The position numbers and the translations under genes are program-made. Shown here in pieces: positions 39,468-49,277 of a stretch of DNA of 64,000 nt. Each line of letters opens with the position of its first letter. The stretch's first letter is position 1. The notes beneath the pieces are model-generated. The model saw only the letters and a list, made by a program, of their open reading frames with translations, had not been told where the DNA came from and made no database searches. Source of the DNA: Novosphingobium sp. (GTDB lineage: Bacteria; Pseudomonadota; Alphaproteobacteria; Sphingomonadales; Sphingomonadaceae); NCBI RefSeq assembly GCF_039595395.1, contig NZ_JBCNLP010000001.1:3782001-3846000 (forward strand), given 5' to 3'.

Positions 39468-42212
39468 ATGAACGACCTGCGCATCCCCAACCAGCGTGCC
39501 GTGATCGACCGACGGGCGCTAACCGCCACCATCGCCGCCGAGGTGGCCGCCAAGCCGCCCACCGGCCAGCGGATGAAGGTGGTCGAAGCGCTGCGCGCCG
39601 CGCTGGCCCATGGCCGTGAGGAAATCGCCCGCCGCCTGGAAGAACGCCCGGCAGCCGGTCATGATGCGGCGGCGGCTCAGGCCTTTCTGGTCGACCAACT
39701 GCTGCGCGTCATCCACGATCACGTCATCAACGATGTCTACCCCTCCGGGCACCGCTCCAGCGGCGAGCGGCTGACGATCATGGCCGTGGGCGGCTATGGG
39801 CGCGGCGAGATGGCGCCGCATTCCGATGTCGACATCGCCTTCCTCACCCCCTCCAAGCAGACCCACTGGTGCGAGCAGGTGATCGAGGCGATGCTCTATT
39901 TCCTGTGGGATCTGGGGCTGAAGGTCGGCCATTCCAGCCGCAGCCTCGACGATATGGTCCGCATGGCCAAATCGGACATCACCATCTGCACCGCCCTGCT
40001 GGAAGGCCGCTATGTCTGGGGCGATCAGGAATTGTTCGATGAGGCGCGCCGCCGCTTCTTCGCCGAGGTCGTCGCGGGCACCGAACGCCAGTTCGTCACC
40101 GAAAAGCTGATCGAACGCAACGAGCGCCACAAAAGACTGGGCGATTCGCGCTATGTGGTTGAGCCCAATGTGAAAGAGGGCAAGGGCGGCCTGCGCGACC
40201 TGCACACGCTCTACTGGATCGGCAAATACATCCACAAGGTGCGCTCTGTGGCGGAACTGGTCGATGTCGGCCTGCTGACGCCCAAGGAATACCGCGATTT
40301 CCGCCGCGCCGAGAACTTCTTCTGGGCCGTGCGCTGCCACCTGCACCAGCTCACCAACCGCGCTGAAGACCGCCTGACCTTCGACCTGCAGCGCGCCGTG
40401 GCCGAGCGCATGAATTTCGCCGACCGCCCCGGCAAAAGCGCGGTCGAGCGCTTCATGCAGTACTTCTTCCTGCAGGCCAAACAGGTCGGCAGCCTGACCG
40501 GCGTCTTCCTCGCCCAGCTTGAGGAGCAGAGCGCCAAGAAGCAGCGCAAGGGCCTGTTGGCCACCTTTCGCGGGCGGACCAAGACGATCAAGGGCTTCAA
40601 GGTCGCCTCCAGCCGGATTGCCGCGCCCGACGACACCTGGTTTGCGGCCGACCCTGTCCGCATGCTGGAAATCTTCGCCATCGCCGACGAGCAGGGTCTG
40701 GAAATCCACCCCGAGACCATGCGCCTGCTCACCCGCGACTGCCGGATGATCGACGCCGCGGTGCGCAAGGACCCCAGGGCCAACGAACTGTTCCTCGGCG
40801 TGCTGACCAGCCCGCGCGACCCCGAAACCGTGCTGCGCTGGATGAACGAGGCGGGCGTCTTCGGCCGCTTCGTGCCCGAATTCGGGCGCGTCAACGCCCA
40901 GATGCAGTTCGACATGTACCACCACTATACGGTGGACGAGCACACCATCCGCGCCATCGGCCTGCTCGCCCGCATCGAAAAGGGCGAGCTGAAACAAGAT
41001 CATCCCCTCGCCACGACGCTGATCGGCAAGGTGCATTCGCGCCGTGCCACCTTCTGCGCCGTGCTGATGCATGACATCGCCAAGGGCCGCGGCGGCGACC
41101 ATTCCATCCTGGGCGCCGAGATCGCCAAGCGCCTCTGCCCCCGCTTCGGCCTGAGCGAGGATGAAACCGCGCTGGTCAGTTGGCTGGTGCGCCAGCATCT
41201 GATCATGAGCGCCACCGCCTTCAAGCGCGATCTGGCCGACTGGAAGACCATCACCGATTTCGTCTCGGTGGTGCAATCGCTGGAACGCCTGCGCCAGCTC
41301 GCCCTGCTGACCATCGTCGACATCCGCGCCGTCGGCCCCGGCGTGTGGAACAGCTGGAAGCGCCAGTTGCTGGCCGAACTCTACAATGCGGCGGAGGAAC
41401 GCCTGCGCCTCGGCCATGTCCAGAGCCACCGCGCCGAGCGCATCGAGGCCAAGAAACAGGCCGTCGCCGCCCGCATGGGCGACAATGGCGCCATGGTCGA
41501 GCGCGTCGGCAAGCTGATGGCCGACGCCTACTGGATCGCCGAGGGCGAGGACGTGATCGCGCTCAACCTCGCGCAGCTCGATCAGTCGGCGGGCGAACAG
41601 CTCTCCATCACCACCACCTATGATGCCGCGCGCGGCGCCACGCTGGTGATGGTGATCGCCGCCGACCACCCCGGCCTGTTCTACCGCATCGCCGGCGGCA
41701 TCCACCTGGCGGGCGGCAACATCATCGACGCCCGCATCCACACCGCCAAGAACGGCACCGCCGTCGACAACTTCCTGGTGCAGGACCCGCTGGGCCGCCC
41801 CTTCTCCGAGGAAGGGCAATTCGCGCGGTTGAAGACCACGATTGGCGACGCTCTGGCCAACCGCGTGCCGCTGGTGCCGCAACTGGCTGCCCGCCCCCTC
41901 GCCCGGCCCCGCGCGGAGGCCTTCGAGGTCCGCCCGCGCGTGGAGTTCGACAATGATGCGTCGAACCGCTTCACCGTGGTGGAAATCTCCGCCCGCGACC
42001 GGCCCGCGCTGCTGAACCGGCTGGCGCGCGCTTTGTTCGAGGCGCGGCTGATCGTGCATTCCGCCCATATCGCCACCTATGGCGAGCGGGCCATCGATAC
42101 GTTCTATGTGACCGATCTGTTCGCCGGGAAGATCGATACCGCCAGCCGGTTGAAGTCGGTCGAGAAGCGGTTGCTGGAAGCAGCAAGCGAGGATGTGCCG
42201 GAAGTAGCATAA
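39468..42212 (+). CDS. glnD: Bifunctional PII uridylyltransferase / uridylyl-removing enzyme GlnD
   Basis: GlnD senses glutamine and uridylylates or deuridylylates PII proteins, controlling nitrogen metabolism. The 914-aa product has a nucleotidyltransferase domain with VGGYGRGEMAPHSDVDIAFL, a linker region, an HD domain with HHYTVDEHTIRAIG and LMHDIAKGRGGDHSILGAE, and two C-terminal ACT domains (about 715-790 and 825-905). The start at 39468 gives the usual N-terminus; an upstream extension to 39240 would translate through element B1. Element A4 begins 10 bases after the stop. Confidence 0.95.
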   Translation: MNDLRIPNQRAVIDRRALTATIAAEVAAKPPTGQRMKVVEALRAALAHGREEIARRLEERPAAGHDAAAAQAFLVDQLLRVIHDHVINDVYPSGHRSSGERLTIMAVGGYGRGEMAPHSDVDIAFLTPSKQTHWCEQVIEAMLYFLWDLGLKVGHSSRSLDDMVRMAKSDITICTALLEGRYVWGDQELFDEARRRFFAEVVAGTERQFVTEKLIERNERHKRLGDSRYVVEPNVKEGKGGLRDLHTLYWIGKYIHKVRSVAELVDVGLLTPKEYRDFRRAENFFWAVRCHLHQLTNRAEDRLTFDLQRAVAERMNFADRPGKSAVERFMQYFFLQAKQVGSLTGVFLAQLEEQSAKKQRKGLLATFRGRTKTIKGFKVASSRIAAPDDTWFAADPVRMLEIFAIADEQGLEIHPETMRLLTRDCRMIDAAVRKDPRANELFLGVLTSPRDPETVLRWMNEAGVFGRFVPEFGRVNAQMQFDMYHHYTVDEHTIRAIGLLARIEKGELKQDHPLATTLIGKVHSRRATFCAVLMHDIAKGRGGDHSILGAEIAKRLCPRFGLSEDETALVSWLVRQHLIMSATAFKRDLADWKTITDFVSVVQSLERLRQLALLTIVDIRAVGPGVWNSWKRQLLAELYNAAEERLRLGHVQSHRAERIEAKKQAVAARMGDNGAMVERVGKLMADAYWIAEGEDVIALNLAQLDQSAGEQLSITTTYDAARGATLVMVIAADHPGLFYRIAGGIHLAGGNIIDARIHTAKNGTAVDNFLVQDPLGRPFSEEGQFARLKTTIGDALANRVPLVPQLAARPLARPRAEAFEVRPRVEFDNDASNRFTVVEISARDRPALLNRLARALFEARLIVHSAHIATYGERAIDTFYVTDLFAGKIDTASRLKSVEKRLLEAASEDVPEVA

Positions 42213-42222
42213 AAGGGAAGAT

Positions 42223-42431
42223 GCGAGGGGGTTACCCCCTCGCGCTCCCAGAAATGTCTACCTTGTGACCAGTCCTATCGGTTCGGCACGGATTCATGGC
42301 GCCGCAGGCAGGAACGATGGCTGGCGCTATGGTGCCGGTTTGATGGCCTGCGGCGCGGCAAACTTAGTGCTTTGGCCGAACCCGAAGCGCAACGCAGACA
42401 GTAAAGGGAGCGCGAGGGCGATGGCCCTCGC
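42223..42431. repeat. Palindromic intergenic element family A, copy A4 (symmetrical form)
   Basis: The element is 209 bp long, the shortest copy. The left palindrome has GGGT/ACCC (42223-42243); the right has GCGAGGGC and GCCCTCGC around GATG (42412-42431). The right half reads GGCCGAACCCGAAGCGCAA and CAGACAGTAAAGGGAGC, which is the reverse complement of the left half of copies A1 and A3. This copy therefore has two left-type halves. It lies between convergent glnD and gltX. Confidence 0.9.
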
Positions 42432-42440
42432 ATTTCTCTT

Positions 42441-43769
42441 TTAAACCTTCAAACGCTCCACCACCTGATCTTTCCCGATCAACGGCAGCAGAGCCCTCAT
42501 ATCCGGCCCATGCTCCATGCCCGTAATGGCCTGACGCAGCGGCAGAAACAGAGTCTTGCCCTTGCGCCCGGTGGCCTCCTTCAGAGCGCCCGTCAAAGCA
42601 GCCCAAGGCGCCTCGGCCCAATCCAGCCCGGCGGCCACCTCTGCGGCAGAGGCCAGAAAAGCGCGGGTTTCATCATCGAAGGCGGGCGAGGTGATGGGGC
42701 CTGTCACAATGGCCCACCAGTCGGCGGCCTCGGCTATGGTCGAGAGGTTCGGGCGGATGGCATCCCAGCCCGCCTCATCGATCCCGGCAGGCAGGCCGGC
42801 CGACACACGCTCAAACGGCAGGCGGTGGAGGATCGAGGCGTTCAGGCGCGCCAGTTCGGCCTCATCGAAGCGCGCGGGGGCGCGGCCAAAGCGCGACAGG
42901 TCGAAAGCGGCGATCAACTCCGCCAGCGACAGCGCCGGATCGACCGGATCGCTGGTGCCCAGACGGGCCAGCAGAGCGATCACGGCCTCGGGCTCGATGC
43001 CCTGCTCGCGCAATTCGCCGATGCCCAGCGAGCCGAGGCGCTTGGACAGCTTGCCCTCGGCGCCCGTCAGCAGCGCTTCATGGGCCAGAGCGGGCACGGG
43101 GGCGCCCATGGCCTCGAACATCTGCACCTGCACGGCGGAGTTGGTGACGTGATCCTCGCCACGCAGGATCTGCGTCACGCCCATATCCACATCGTCGATC
43201 ACCGAGGGCAGCATATAGAGCCACGAGCCATCCGCGCGACGCACCACCGGATCGGACATCTGCGCCGGATCGAAGCGCTGGGGCCCGCGAATGCCGTCCA
43301 CCCATTCGATGGGCGCGTCGCGGTCGAGCAGGAAGCGCCAGTGCGGGGTCTCGCCCGCTGCGGCCTTGGCGGCGTGATCGGCCTCGGTGAGGTGCAGCGC
43401 GGCGCGGTCATAAACAGGCGGCAGGCCCCGGCCCAGCAGCACCTTGCGCTTCAGCTCCAGCTCCTGCGCGCTTTCATAGGCGCGGTAGACGCGGCCACCC
43501 TCGACCAGCTTCTGGAACTCGCGCTCATACAGCGCCGAGCGGGCCGACTGGCGCTCCTCACCATCGTGGTTCAGGCCCAGCCATGCCAGCGTATCGCGGA
43601 TGGCGTCGACATACTCTTCCTTGCTGCGGGCGGCGTCGGTGTCGTCGATGCGCAGCAGGAACCGCCCGCCCGACTTTTGCGCCAGCATCCAGTTGTGCAA
43701 AGCCGTGCGGATGTTGCCGATATGCAGCAGGCCAGTGGGCGACGGGGCGAAGCGGGTTACGGTGGTCAT
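42441..43769 (-). CDS. gltX: Glutamyl-tRNA synthetase
   Basis: GltX charges tRNA-Glu, and in many alphaproteobacteria also tRNA-Gln. The 442-aa product has the class I signatures HIGN (FAPSPTGLLHIGNIRTALHNW) and KLSKR (GAEGKLSKRLGSLGI), plus LLRIDDTD and DDVDMGVTQILRGEDHVTNS. At 442 aa it is slightly shorter than the usual 460-480 aa. Many alphaproteobacteria carry a second gltX; whether one exists here is outside the window. Elements A4 and A5 sit on its two sides. Confidence 0.95.
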   Translation of the reverse strand: MTTVTRFAPSPTGLLHIGNIRTALHNWMLAQKSGGRFLLRIDDTDAARSKEEYVDAIRDTLAWLGLNHDGEERQSARSALYEREFQKLVEGGRVYRAYESAQELELKRKVLLGRGLPPVYDRAALHLTEADHAAKAAAGETPHWRFLLDRDAPIEWVDGIRGPQRFDPAQMSDPVVRRADGSWLYMLPSVIDDVDMGVTQILRGEDHVTNSAVQVQMFEAMGAPVPALAHEALLTGAEGKLSKRLGSLGIGELREQGIEPEAVIALLARLGTSDPVDPALSLAELIAAFDLSRFGRAPARFDEAELARLNASILHRLPFERVSAGLPAGIDEAGWDAIRPNLSTIAEAADWWAIVTGPITSPAFDDETRAFLASAAEVAAGLDWAEAPWAALTGALKEATGRKGKTLFLPLRQAITGMEHGPDMRALLPLIGKDQVVERLKV

Positions 43770-43808
43770 GTTGGGGGCTATAGGGACGGGAAGAAGGAAA
43801 GAGAAGAT

Positions 43809-44029
43809 GCGAGGGCCATCGCCCTCGCGCTCCCTTTATTGTCGGCGTTGTGCACAGGGCTCGGCCTTACGCCCAGCTTGCAGCGCCGCAGGCAATCATT
43901 GGATCAGCGCAAACCTGCCACCACAGCGCCAGCCATCGTTCCTGCCTGCGGCGCCATGAACCCGTGCGAAACCGATAGTTTGTGCACAACGTAGACATTC
44001 CTGGGAGCGCGAGGGGGTAACCCCCTCGC
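43809..44029. repeat. Palindromic intergenic element family A, copy A5 (symmetrical form)
   Basis: The element is 221 bp long. The left palindrome is GCGAGGGC and GCCCTCGC around CATC (43809-43828); the right has GGGT/ACCC (44009-44029). Both halves carry the left-type inner sequence: GTCGGCGTTGTGCACAGGG on one side and TTGTGCACAACGTAGACATT on the other. The central pair GCGCCGCAGGCA and TGCCTGCGGCGCC is intact. It lies upstream of gltX and downstream of nadE. Confidence 0.9.
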
Positions 44030-44047
44030 ATTTCCCTTTTCTAAACC

Positions 44048-45709
44048 TTATGCCGTCCGAAACGCCTGCGTAATCGGATAACGCCGATCCCGCCCGAAAT
44101 TCCGCGTCCCCAGCTTCACGCCCGGAGGCGCCTGACGGCGCTTGTACTCGGCCAGATGGAGCAAACGCTCGATCCGCGACACTGTTTCGCGCTCGAAGCC
44201 TTCCTTCACCAGTTGGTCGACGCTCTTTTCGTGCTCGACCAGCCCGATCAGGATCGGGTCCAGCACATCGTAGGGCGGCAGCGAGTCCGAATCCTTCTGG
44301 TCCGGGCGCAGCTCGGCGCTTGGCGGTTTGCTGATGATGTTCTCCGGCATCACCGGGCCGCTCGGGCCCAGACCGATGCGCGGCTTGTTCTCGTTGCGCC
44401 ATTTCGAGATGGCGAAGACGGTCAGCTTGTAGGCGTCCTTCAGCGGATTATAGCCGCCGTTCATATCGCCATAGAGCGTCGCGTAACCCACGCTCATCTC
44501 GCTCTTGTTGCCGGTTGTCACGACCATCGGGCCAAACTTGTTCGACAGGGCCATCAACGTCACGCCGCGGATACGGCTTTGCACGTTTTCTTCCGCCAGA
44601 TCGGGGGCCTTGCCCGCGAAGGCCGGGCCCAGCATCTCGTCGAAGGCCTTCACGGCGGGGACGATGGGGATGGTGTCGTAACGCACGTTGAGCAGGCGGG
44701 CGCATTGCGTGGCGTCCACCAGGCTTTCGGTGCTGGTGTAGCGGCTGGGCAGCATCACGCACCACACCTTGTCGGCGCCCAGCGCATCCACCGCAATGGC
44801 GGCGCACAGGGCCGAATCGATGCCGCCCGACAGGCCCAACACCACGCCGGGGAAGCGGTTGCGCGTGACGTAATCGCGCAAGGCCAGCACCATGGCGGAG
44901 TAGATGCTCTCCTCCTGACCGACATGCTGGGCGATCTCGCCATGGTCGCAGCGCCAGCCCTTGGCGGTCTTGGTCCAACTGGTGAGAACTTCCTGCTCCT
45001 CCCAGTCGGTCATCTGCACGGCCAGACTACCGTCGCCATTGACGACGAAGCTGGCGCCGTCGAACACCAGCTCGTCCTGCCCGCCGACGCGGTTCAGATA
45101 GGCCAGCGGCACACCCGCCGCCACGGCGCGGCGCTTGGCGACGCCGTCGATACGCAGCGAATCCTTGTCGATCTCATAGGGGCTGCCGTTGACGCAGATG
45201 AAGATCTCCGCGCCGAAATCGGCCAGATGCTTGCAGACATTGGGGTGCCAGATGTCCTCGCAGATCGGCACGCCCAGCATGATGCCGCGGAAGATGATCG
45301 GCTCGGGCAGAGGGCCGGGCTGGAACAGGCGCATCTCGTCGAAGGTGCCGTAATTGGGCAGCTCATGCTTGAAGCGGATGGCCTGCACCTTGCCCTGATC
45401 GAGCAGGGCCACGCCATTGTGCAGCGCGCCATCCTGCACGAAGACGCTGCCCACCAGCATGGCCGGGCCCTTGGTGGCGGTGGCGGCGGCCAGCTTTTCC
45501 AGTTCGGCGGCGGCGCGCTCGATCAGGGCGGGCTTCAGGATCAGGTCTTCGGGCGGGTAGCCGATCAGCTGCAGCTCGGGGAAAACGATCAGGTCGGCCC
45601 CCTTGGCACCGGCGCGCTCACGCGCGGCCAGCATGGCGGCGGCATTGCCGGCCAGATCGCCAACGGACTGATTCAACTGGGCGAGCGTGATCTTGAGTGT
45701 GTCGGGCAT
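44048..45709 (-). CDS. nadE: Glutamine-dependent NAD+ synthetase
   Basis: NadE converts nicotinic acid adenine dinucleotide to NAD+ using glutamine. The 553-aa product has an N-terminal nitrilase-type glutaminase domain with catalytic Glu (FPELQLIGYPPEDL), Lys (KHELPNYGTFDE) and Cys (GVPICEDIWHP), and a C-terminal synthetase domain with LGLSGGIDSALCAAIA and the adenylation loop GNKSEMSVGYATLYGDMNGG. I chose ATG 45709, where homology begins; a start at 45748 would add 13 residues. It diverges from the membrane protein gene at 45871. Confidence 0.95.
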   Translation of the reverse strand: MPDTLKITLAQLNQSVGDLAGNAAAMLAARERAGAKGADLIVFPELQLIGYPPEDLILKPALIERAAAELEKLAAATATKGPAMLVGSVFVQDGALHNGVALLDQGKVQAIRFKHELPNYGTFDEMRLFQPGPLPEPIIFRGIMLGVPICEDIWHPNVCKHLADFGAEIFICVNGSPYEIDKDSLRIDGVAKRRAVAAGVPLAYLNRVGGQDELVFDGASFVVNGDGSLAVQMTDWEEQEVLTSWTKTAKGWRCDHGEIAQHVGQEESIYSAMVLALRDYVTRNRFPGVVLGLSGGIDSALCAAIAVDALGADKVWCVMLPSRYTSTESLVDATQCARLLNVRYDTIPIVPAVKAFDEMLGPAFAGKAPDLAEENVQSRIRGVTLMALSNKFGPMVVTTGNKSEMSVGYATLYGDMNGGYNPLKDAYKLTVFAISKWRNENKPRIGLGPSGPVMPENIISKPPSAELRPDQKDSDSLPPYDVLDPILIGLVEHEKSVDQLVKEGFERETVSRIERLLHLAEYKRRQAPPGVKLGTRNFGRDRRYPITQAFRTA

Positions 45710-45870
45710 GATGGTGCCTTGTGTAGGCAGGGATGCGGACAGGGGCAAGACGGAGCTGGGCAGAAGATCCCTCTCACACCCTCATTTCGCCTCCCGGAGA
45801 CAAGGCGCGGTGCCCCGGCTACGTCGAGTGGCCCTTTGGCTGGCGACGACAATGGGTTAGCCTGCGCGCC

Positions 45871-46398
45871 ATGCAAGCATGGGTGCCCTTCTATTCGGTG
45901 ATCGCGACGGCGGCGGCGGCCTTGCTGGGGCTGCTGTTCGTGGCCGTCTCCGTCACCGCCCGCGAGGATTTCTCCCGCCCCCATTCCCCGACCCGCGCTC
46001 TGGCCGAGCAGGCCTTCCAGAACTATCTGGCCGTGCTGGTGATATCCTGCATCGCGCTGTTCCCGGATGACAACACCGCCGCCATCGGTGGGGCCTGCCT
46101 GGCGGTGGTCGGCTTCAAGTCGCTCTGGGCGCTTTGGCGGCTGGTGCAGACCGTGCGCCATGGCTCGGGCGAGATGCCGCTGTTCATCACCCTGCGCCGC
46201 CATGCCATCTCCATCGCGGGTTTCAGCCTGTTGGTGCTGGCGACATGGCGGATGGCCAGCGGGCATCGCGACAGCTTCCACACGCTGGCCTCGGGCCTGC
46301 TGATGCTGCTGGGGTCGTCGGCGACGGTGTCCTGGGACCTGCTGCATCATCTGCTGCGTCATCCCCGGAAAGAGGATGACAACAAGCAGGAAGGATGA
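45871..46398 (+). CDS. Hypothetical membrane protein
   Basis: The 175-aa product has about four or five hydrophobic segments: near residues 5-27 (FYSVIATAAAALLGLLFVAVSV), 50-65, 70-90, 110-128 and 135-150. It has a basic and acidic C-terminal tail (HPRKEDDNKQEG). No family is recognised. The ATG at 45871 precedes the first membrane helix; the longer frame from 45733 adds an unconserved-looking 46 residues. It converges on the S9 peptidase gene. Confidence 0.65.
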   Translation: MQAWVPFYSVIATAAAALLGLLFVAVSVTAREDFSRPHSPTRALAEQAFQNYLAVLVISCIALFPDDNTAAIGGACLAVVGFKSLWALWRLVQTVRHGSGEMPLFITLRRHAISIAGFSLLVLATWRMASGHRDSFHTLASGLLMLLGSSATVSWDLLHHLLRHPRKEDDNKQEG

Positions 46399-46449
46399 AG
46401 GCGGGGGTATAACGCCCGCGCCCTCATCCTTTCGTGTTGACCGCAAGGT

Positions 46450-48477
46450 TCAAGGCAGATGCAGCGACTGGCGCAGGAAAGCGTCCGCCTGTGCCAGCAT
46501 CTTGGTCCGGGCCGCCGAACTGGCCAGTTGATGATCGAGGCCAGGAAATTCGACCAGTTCCACCGACTTGCCGGCGCCGTTCAATTTGTCGCGCATGAAA
46601 CGCGATTCCGCGATGCCCACATTGTGATCGATATCGCCATGGAACATCAGCACCGGCGCCTTGAACTTGCCGGCATTTTGCGCCGGGCTGCCCGCCTTGA
46701 CATGCGGCCCCTGACCGATGCGGGTGTTTTCCATCTCATAATCGGTGAAATTGATGCGCTCCATGCGCAGCATCTCCAGATCGGTCACCGGGGCCACAGC
46801 CACGATGGCCTTGTAGAGATCCGGGTCCAGCACCGCCGATTGCAACGCCGCATAGCCACCATATGACCAGCCGACGATCGCCAGCTTGTCAGGCTTTGCA
46901 ATGCCCTGCGTCACCAGCCAGCGCCCGGCATCGTTCACATCCCCGATGGCGGTGGGCCATGACTGGAAGCCATTCTTCTGGAACCAGGCCGCCCCGTAAC
47001 CTGTCGACCCGCGAAATTCGGGCTGCAACACCGCATAACCCCGGTTGGCGAAGAATTGCGACAGCCAGTCGAAGCCCCACTCGTCACGCGATTCCGGCCC
47101 GCCATGAGGCATAACAATGGCGGGAAGGTTTTTGCCGTCGCTGCCGGGCGGCAGCGTAAGATAGCCCGGAATCATCGTGCCGTCGCGGGCAGGGAAGCGG
47201 ACCGGCTTCATCTGCGACAGCGCCACGCCCGCCAGTTGCGGACGCAGCGGCAACAGCTCCGCCATTTGATGCGTCGCCTTGTCATACAGGTAAAGCATGC
47301 CCGGATTGACGTCGCTGGTCACCAGCATCACCAGTTTCTGCTCATTCTGCGTGGCATCGATGATGTTCACCGCCGACCCTGCGGGAAAGACCTTTGCCAT
47401 GGCCTTGCTCAATTTGGCCAGTTCCGGGTCGGCATAATCGACCACCCGCTTTTCGGTGGCATAGCTCACGCCCACCACGCGCTGCTGGCGCCCCACGCGC
47501 ACCAGATTGTCGACATCAACGCCCGGATGGCTGAGCAACAATTCGTTGGGCGCCCCTTCGGTCAGCGCGCGGCGATAGAGGGCGGTGTAGCCATCCTTCA
47601 CGTCACGGCCATAGACCACGTCAAGATCGGGATCGACCGCCAGCGGCTCAAAACCATGACTGCCCCCCGCGCTGTAGGTGACCGTGCTCAATGGCAGCCA
47701 TGCATGTCCGTCCTTCTTGCGGAAGAACCAGCTTATACGGTTGCCGTCATAGCCCGATTCCTCACGCGGCTGCACGCTCATCACCCGCACCATGCCGCGC
47801 CCGTCGGACAGGAAATCCGAGGCCGTTTCCTTGGGCGGCTCGACCGTGCGTGACTTGCCGCTCACGGTGTCGACCGCGATCACACCCAGACCGCCCCGCG
47901 TGGCATGGATGATCGTGCCGGTTTCCTCCTCGGGCATGAAACGGCGGGTCATCAGCACGCCATTGCCGCCGCCCGGCGCGGTCAGATCGATGATCTGGCC
48001 ACCATCGTTGCTCATGCCCCTGGCGCGCATGCTTTCCTGCGGCGTGATCATGCGTGAGGCGCTGCCATCGGCATTGACCCCGATCACCCGCGTGTAGGTC
48101 ATCAGGCCATTGGCATCCTTAACCAGATAGGTCAGCATGCAGGCCAGCCGCTGATCGGTCGACCACTGGCAATAGCGCAAGCGGTTATCGCCTCCGCTGG
48201 CGCCACGAATGGCGGTGACCTTGCCGCTGCCGTCAAGCTGGTGGACATGGATGTCCTCGCCCGAACCGTTGGGCACGACAACAGCCAGTTGCTTGCCGTC
48301 GGGCGCAATGCTGACCTCGCCCACCGCATCGCGCGCGCCAAAGCGGGCTGCCGCTTCCTGCGCGGACAGCGGAGCCTTGGCAGAACTGTCCGATTGCGCC
48401 GATACGGACGACACCACAAGAACCTGCGCCGACACCGCCAACGCCAGCAACGAACATCCCCCGATTTTAAACGACAT
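46450..48477 (-). CDS. Exported S9 family prolyl oligopeptidase-like peptidase
   Basis: The 675-aa product has a signal peptide (to about residue 28, VSSVSAQS), an N-terminal beta-propeller region, and a C-terminal alpha/beta-hydrolase domain. The catalytic triad is clear: Ser in VGWSYGGYAALQ, Asp in MFHGDIDHNV and His in FPGLDHQLAS. The oxyanion region PHGGPESRDEWGFDWLSQFFANRGYAVLQPEFRGS is typical of dipeptidyl/acylaminoacyl peptidases. It is probably a periplasmic peptide-degrading enzyme. I chose ATG 48477, four codons inside the longest frame, because the signal peptide begins there. Confidence 0.9.
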   Translation of the reverse strand: MSFKIGGCSLLALAVSAQVLVVSSVSAQSDSSAKAPLSAQEAAARFGARDAVGEVSIAPDGKQLAVVVPNGSGEDIHVHQLDGSGKVTAIRGASGGDNRLRYCQWSTDQRLACMLTYLVKDANGLMTYTRVIGVNADGSASRMITPQESMRARGMSNDGGQIIDLTAPGGGNGVLMTRRFMPEEETGTIIHATRGGLGVIAVDTVSGKSRTVEPPKETASDFLSDGRGMVRVMSVQPREESGYDGNRISWFFRKKDGHAWLPLSTVTYSAGGSHGFEPLAVDPDLDVVYGRDVKDGYTALYRRALTEGAPNELLLSHPGVDVDNLVRVGRQQRVVGVSYATEKRVVDYADPELAKLSKAMAKVFPAGSAVNIIDATQNEQKLVMLVTSDVNPGMLYLYDKATHQMAELLPLRPQLAGVALSQMKPVRFPARDGTMIPGYLTLPPGSDGKNLPAIVMPHGGPESRDEWGFDWLSQFFANRGYAVLQPEFRGSTGYGAAWFQKNGFQSWPTAIGDVNDAGRWLVTQGIAKPDKLAIVGWSYGGYAALQSAVLDPDLYKAIVAVAPVTDLEMLRMERINFTDYEMENTRIGQGPHVKAGSPAQNAGKFKAPVLMFHGDIDHNVGIAESRFMRDKLNGAGKSVELVEFPGLDHQLASSAARTKMLAQADAFLRQSLHLP

Positions 48478-48670
48478 CGATCCCCACACCCCTGTTCAGA
48501 CAGGGTCGAGCCATATCGACCGCCCAACAAGGCGGCAAGAGAAGCCCTTATTTCAACTTGCTCATTGCGGTGGAAAGGCGGCGATTACCTTTGCTGGCAC
48601 CGTCCCGCGAAAGCATGTCGGCCAGAAAACGATTGAACGAAGACCACAGGGCAAGGTGGCGGCCCTTCCC

Positions 48671-48703
48671 AAAACAAAACCGCCGGAGGTTTCCCCCCGG
48701 CGG
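48671..48703 (-). terminator. Rho-independent terminator of ndk
   Basis: On the minus strand CCGCCGG (from 48703) pairs with CCGGCGG (to 48680) around a 10-base loop containing GAAA, and the stem is followed by TTTTGTTTT (48679-48671). It lies 31 bases after the ndk stop. It is one of the few terminators here with a real T-run. Confidence 0.88.
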
Positions 48704-48733
48704 CTTCGTTACATCAGCAATCCGAACGATGGA

Positions 48734-49156
48734 TCAGCCGACGATTTCTTCGGGCGAGAAGAAGTAGGCGATCTCGACCGCGGCGTTCTCTTCGCTGTCC
48801 GAACCGTGGACCGAGTTGGCTTCGATCGATTCGGCCAGTTCCTTGCGGATGGTGCCGGCGTCAGCGTTGGCGGGGTTGGTGGCGCCCATGATGTCGCGGT
48901 TGCGCTTCACGGCATCTTCGCCTTCCAGCACCTGCACGACGACGGGGCCCGAGATCATGAACGACACCAGGTCGTTGAAGAAGGGACGCTCGGCGTGGAC
49001 GGCGTAGAAGCCCTCGGCCTTTTCCTTGGTGAGCTGCAGGCGCTTGGACGCGACGACGCGCAGGCCGGCTTCTTCCAGCATCTTGGTGACGGCGCCGGTC
49101 AGGTTGCGGCGGGTGGCGTCGGGCTTGATGATCGAGAAGGTGCGGGTCACCGCCAT
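48734..49156 (-). CDS. ndk: Nucleoside diphosphate kinase
   Basis: Ndk balances nucleoside triphosphate pools by phosphate transfer through a phosphohistidine. The 140-aa product is the standard length, starts MAVTRTFSIIKPDATRRNLTG, and carries the active-site His in SVHGSDSEENA. Other conserved parts are RPFFNDLVSFMISGP and RDIMGATNPANADAGTIR. It stands alone, with its own terminator, between the S9 peptidase gene and element B2. Confidence 0.97.
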   Translation of the reverse strand: MAVTRTFSIIKPDATRRNLTGAVTKMLEEAGLRVVASKRLQLTKEKAEGFYAVHAERPFFNDLVSFMISGPVVVQVLEGEDAVKRNRDIMGATNPANADAGTIRKELAESIEANSVHGSDSEENAAVEIAYFFSPEEIVG

Positions 49157-49277
49157 GGGAAATTCCTTGCGAGGTTGGGCTGTAGAGCGGGCTCGAGAGC
49201 CCTGTTGCGCGGCCCCCTAGCCGGGATGCGGCCATTTCGCAAGCGGTGCGGTGATGCTGTGCGACACCGATACAGCA

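Noticed and set aside
45733..45870. 46-residue N-terminal extension of the membrane protein at 45871
   Set aside because: It has no homology or membrane character and overlaps the nadE promoter area. The ATG at 45871 directly precedes the first helix.
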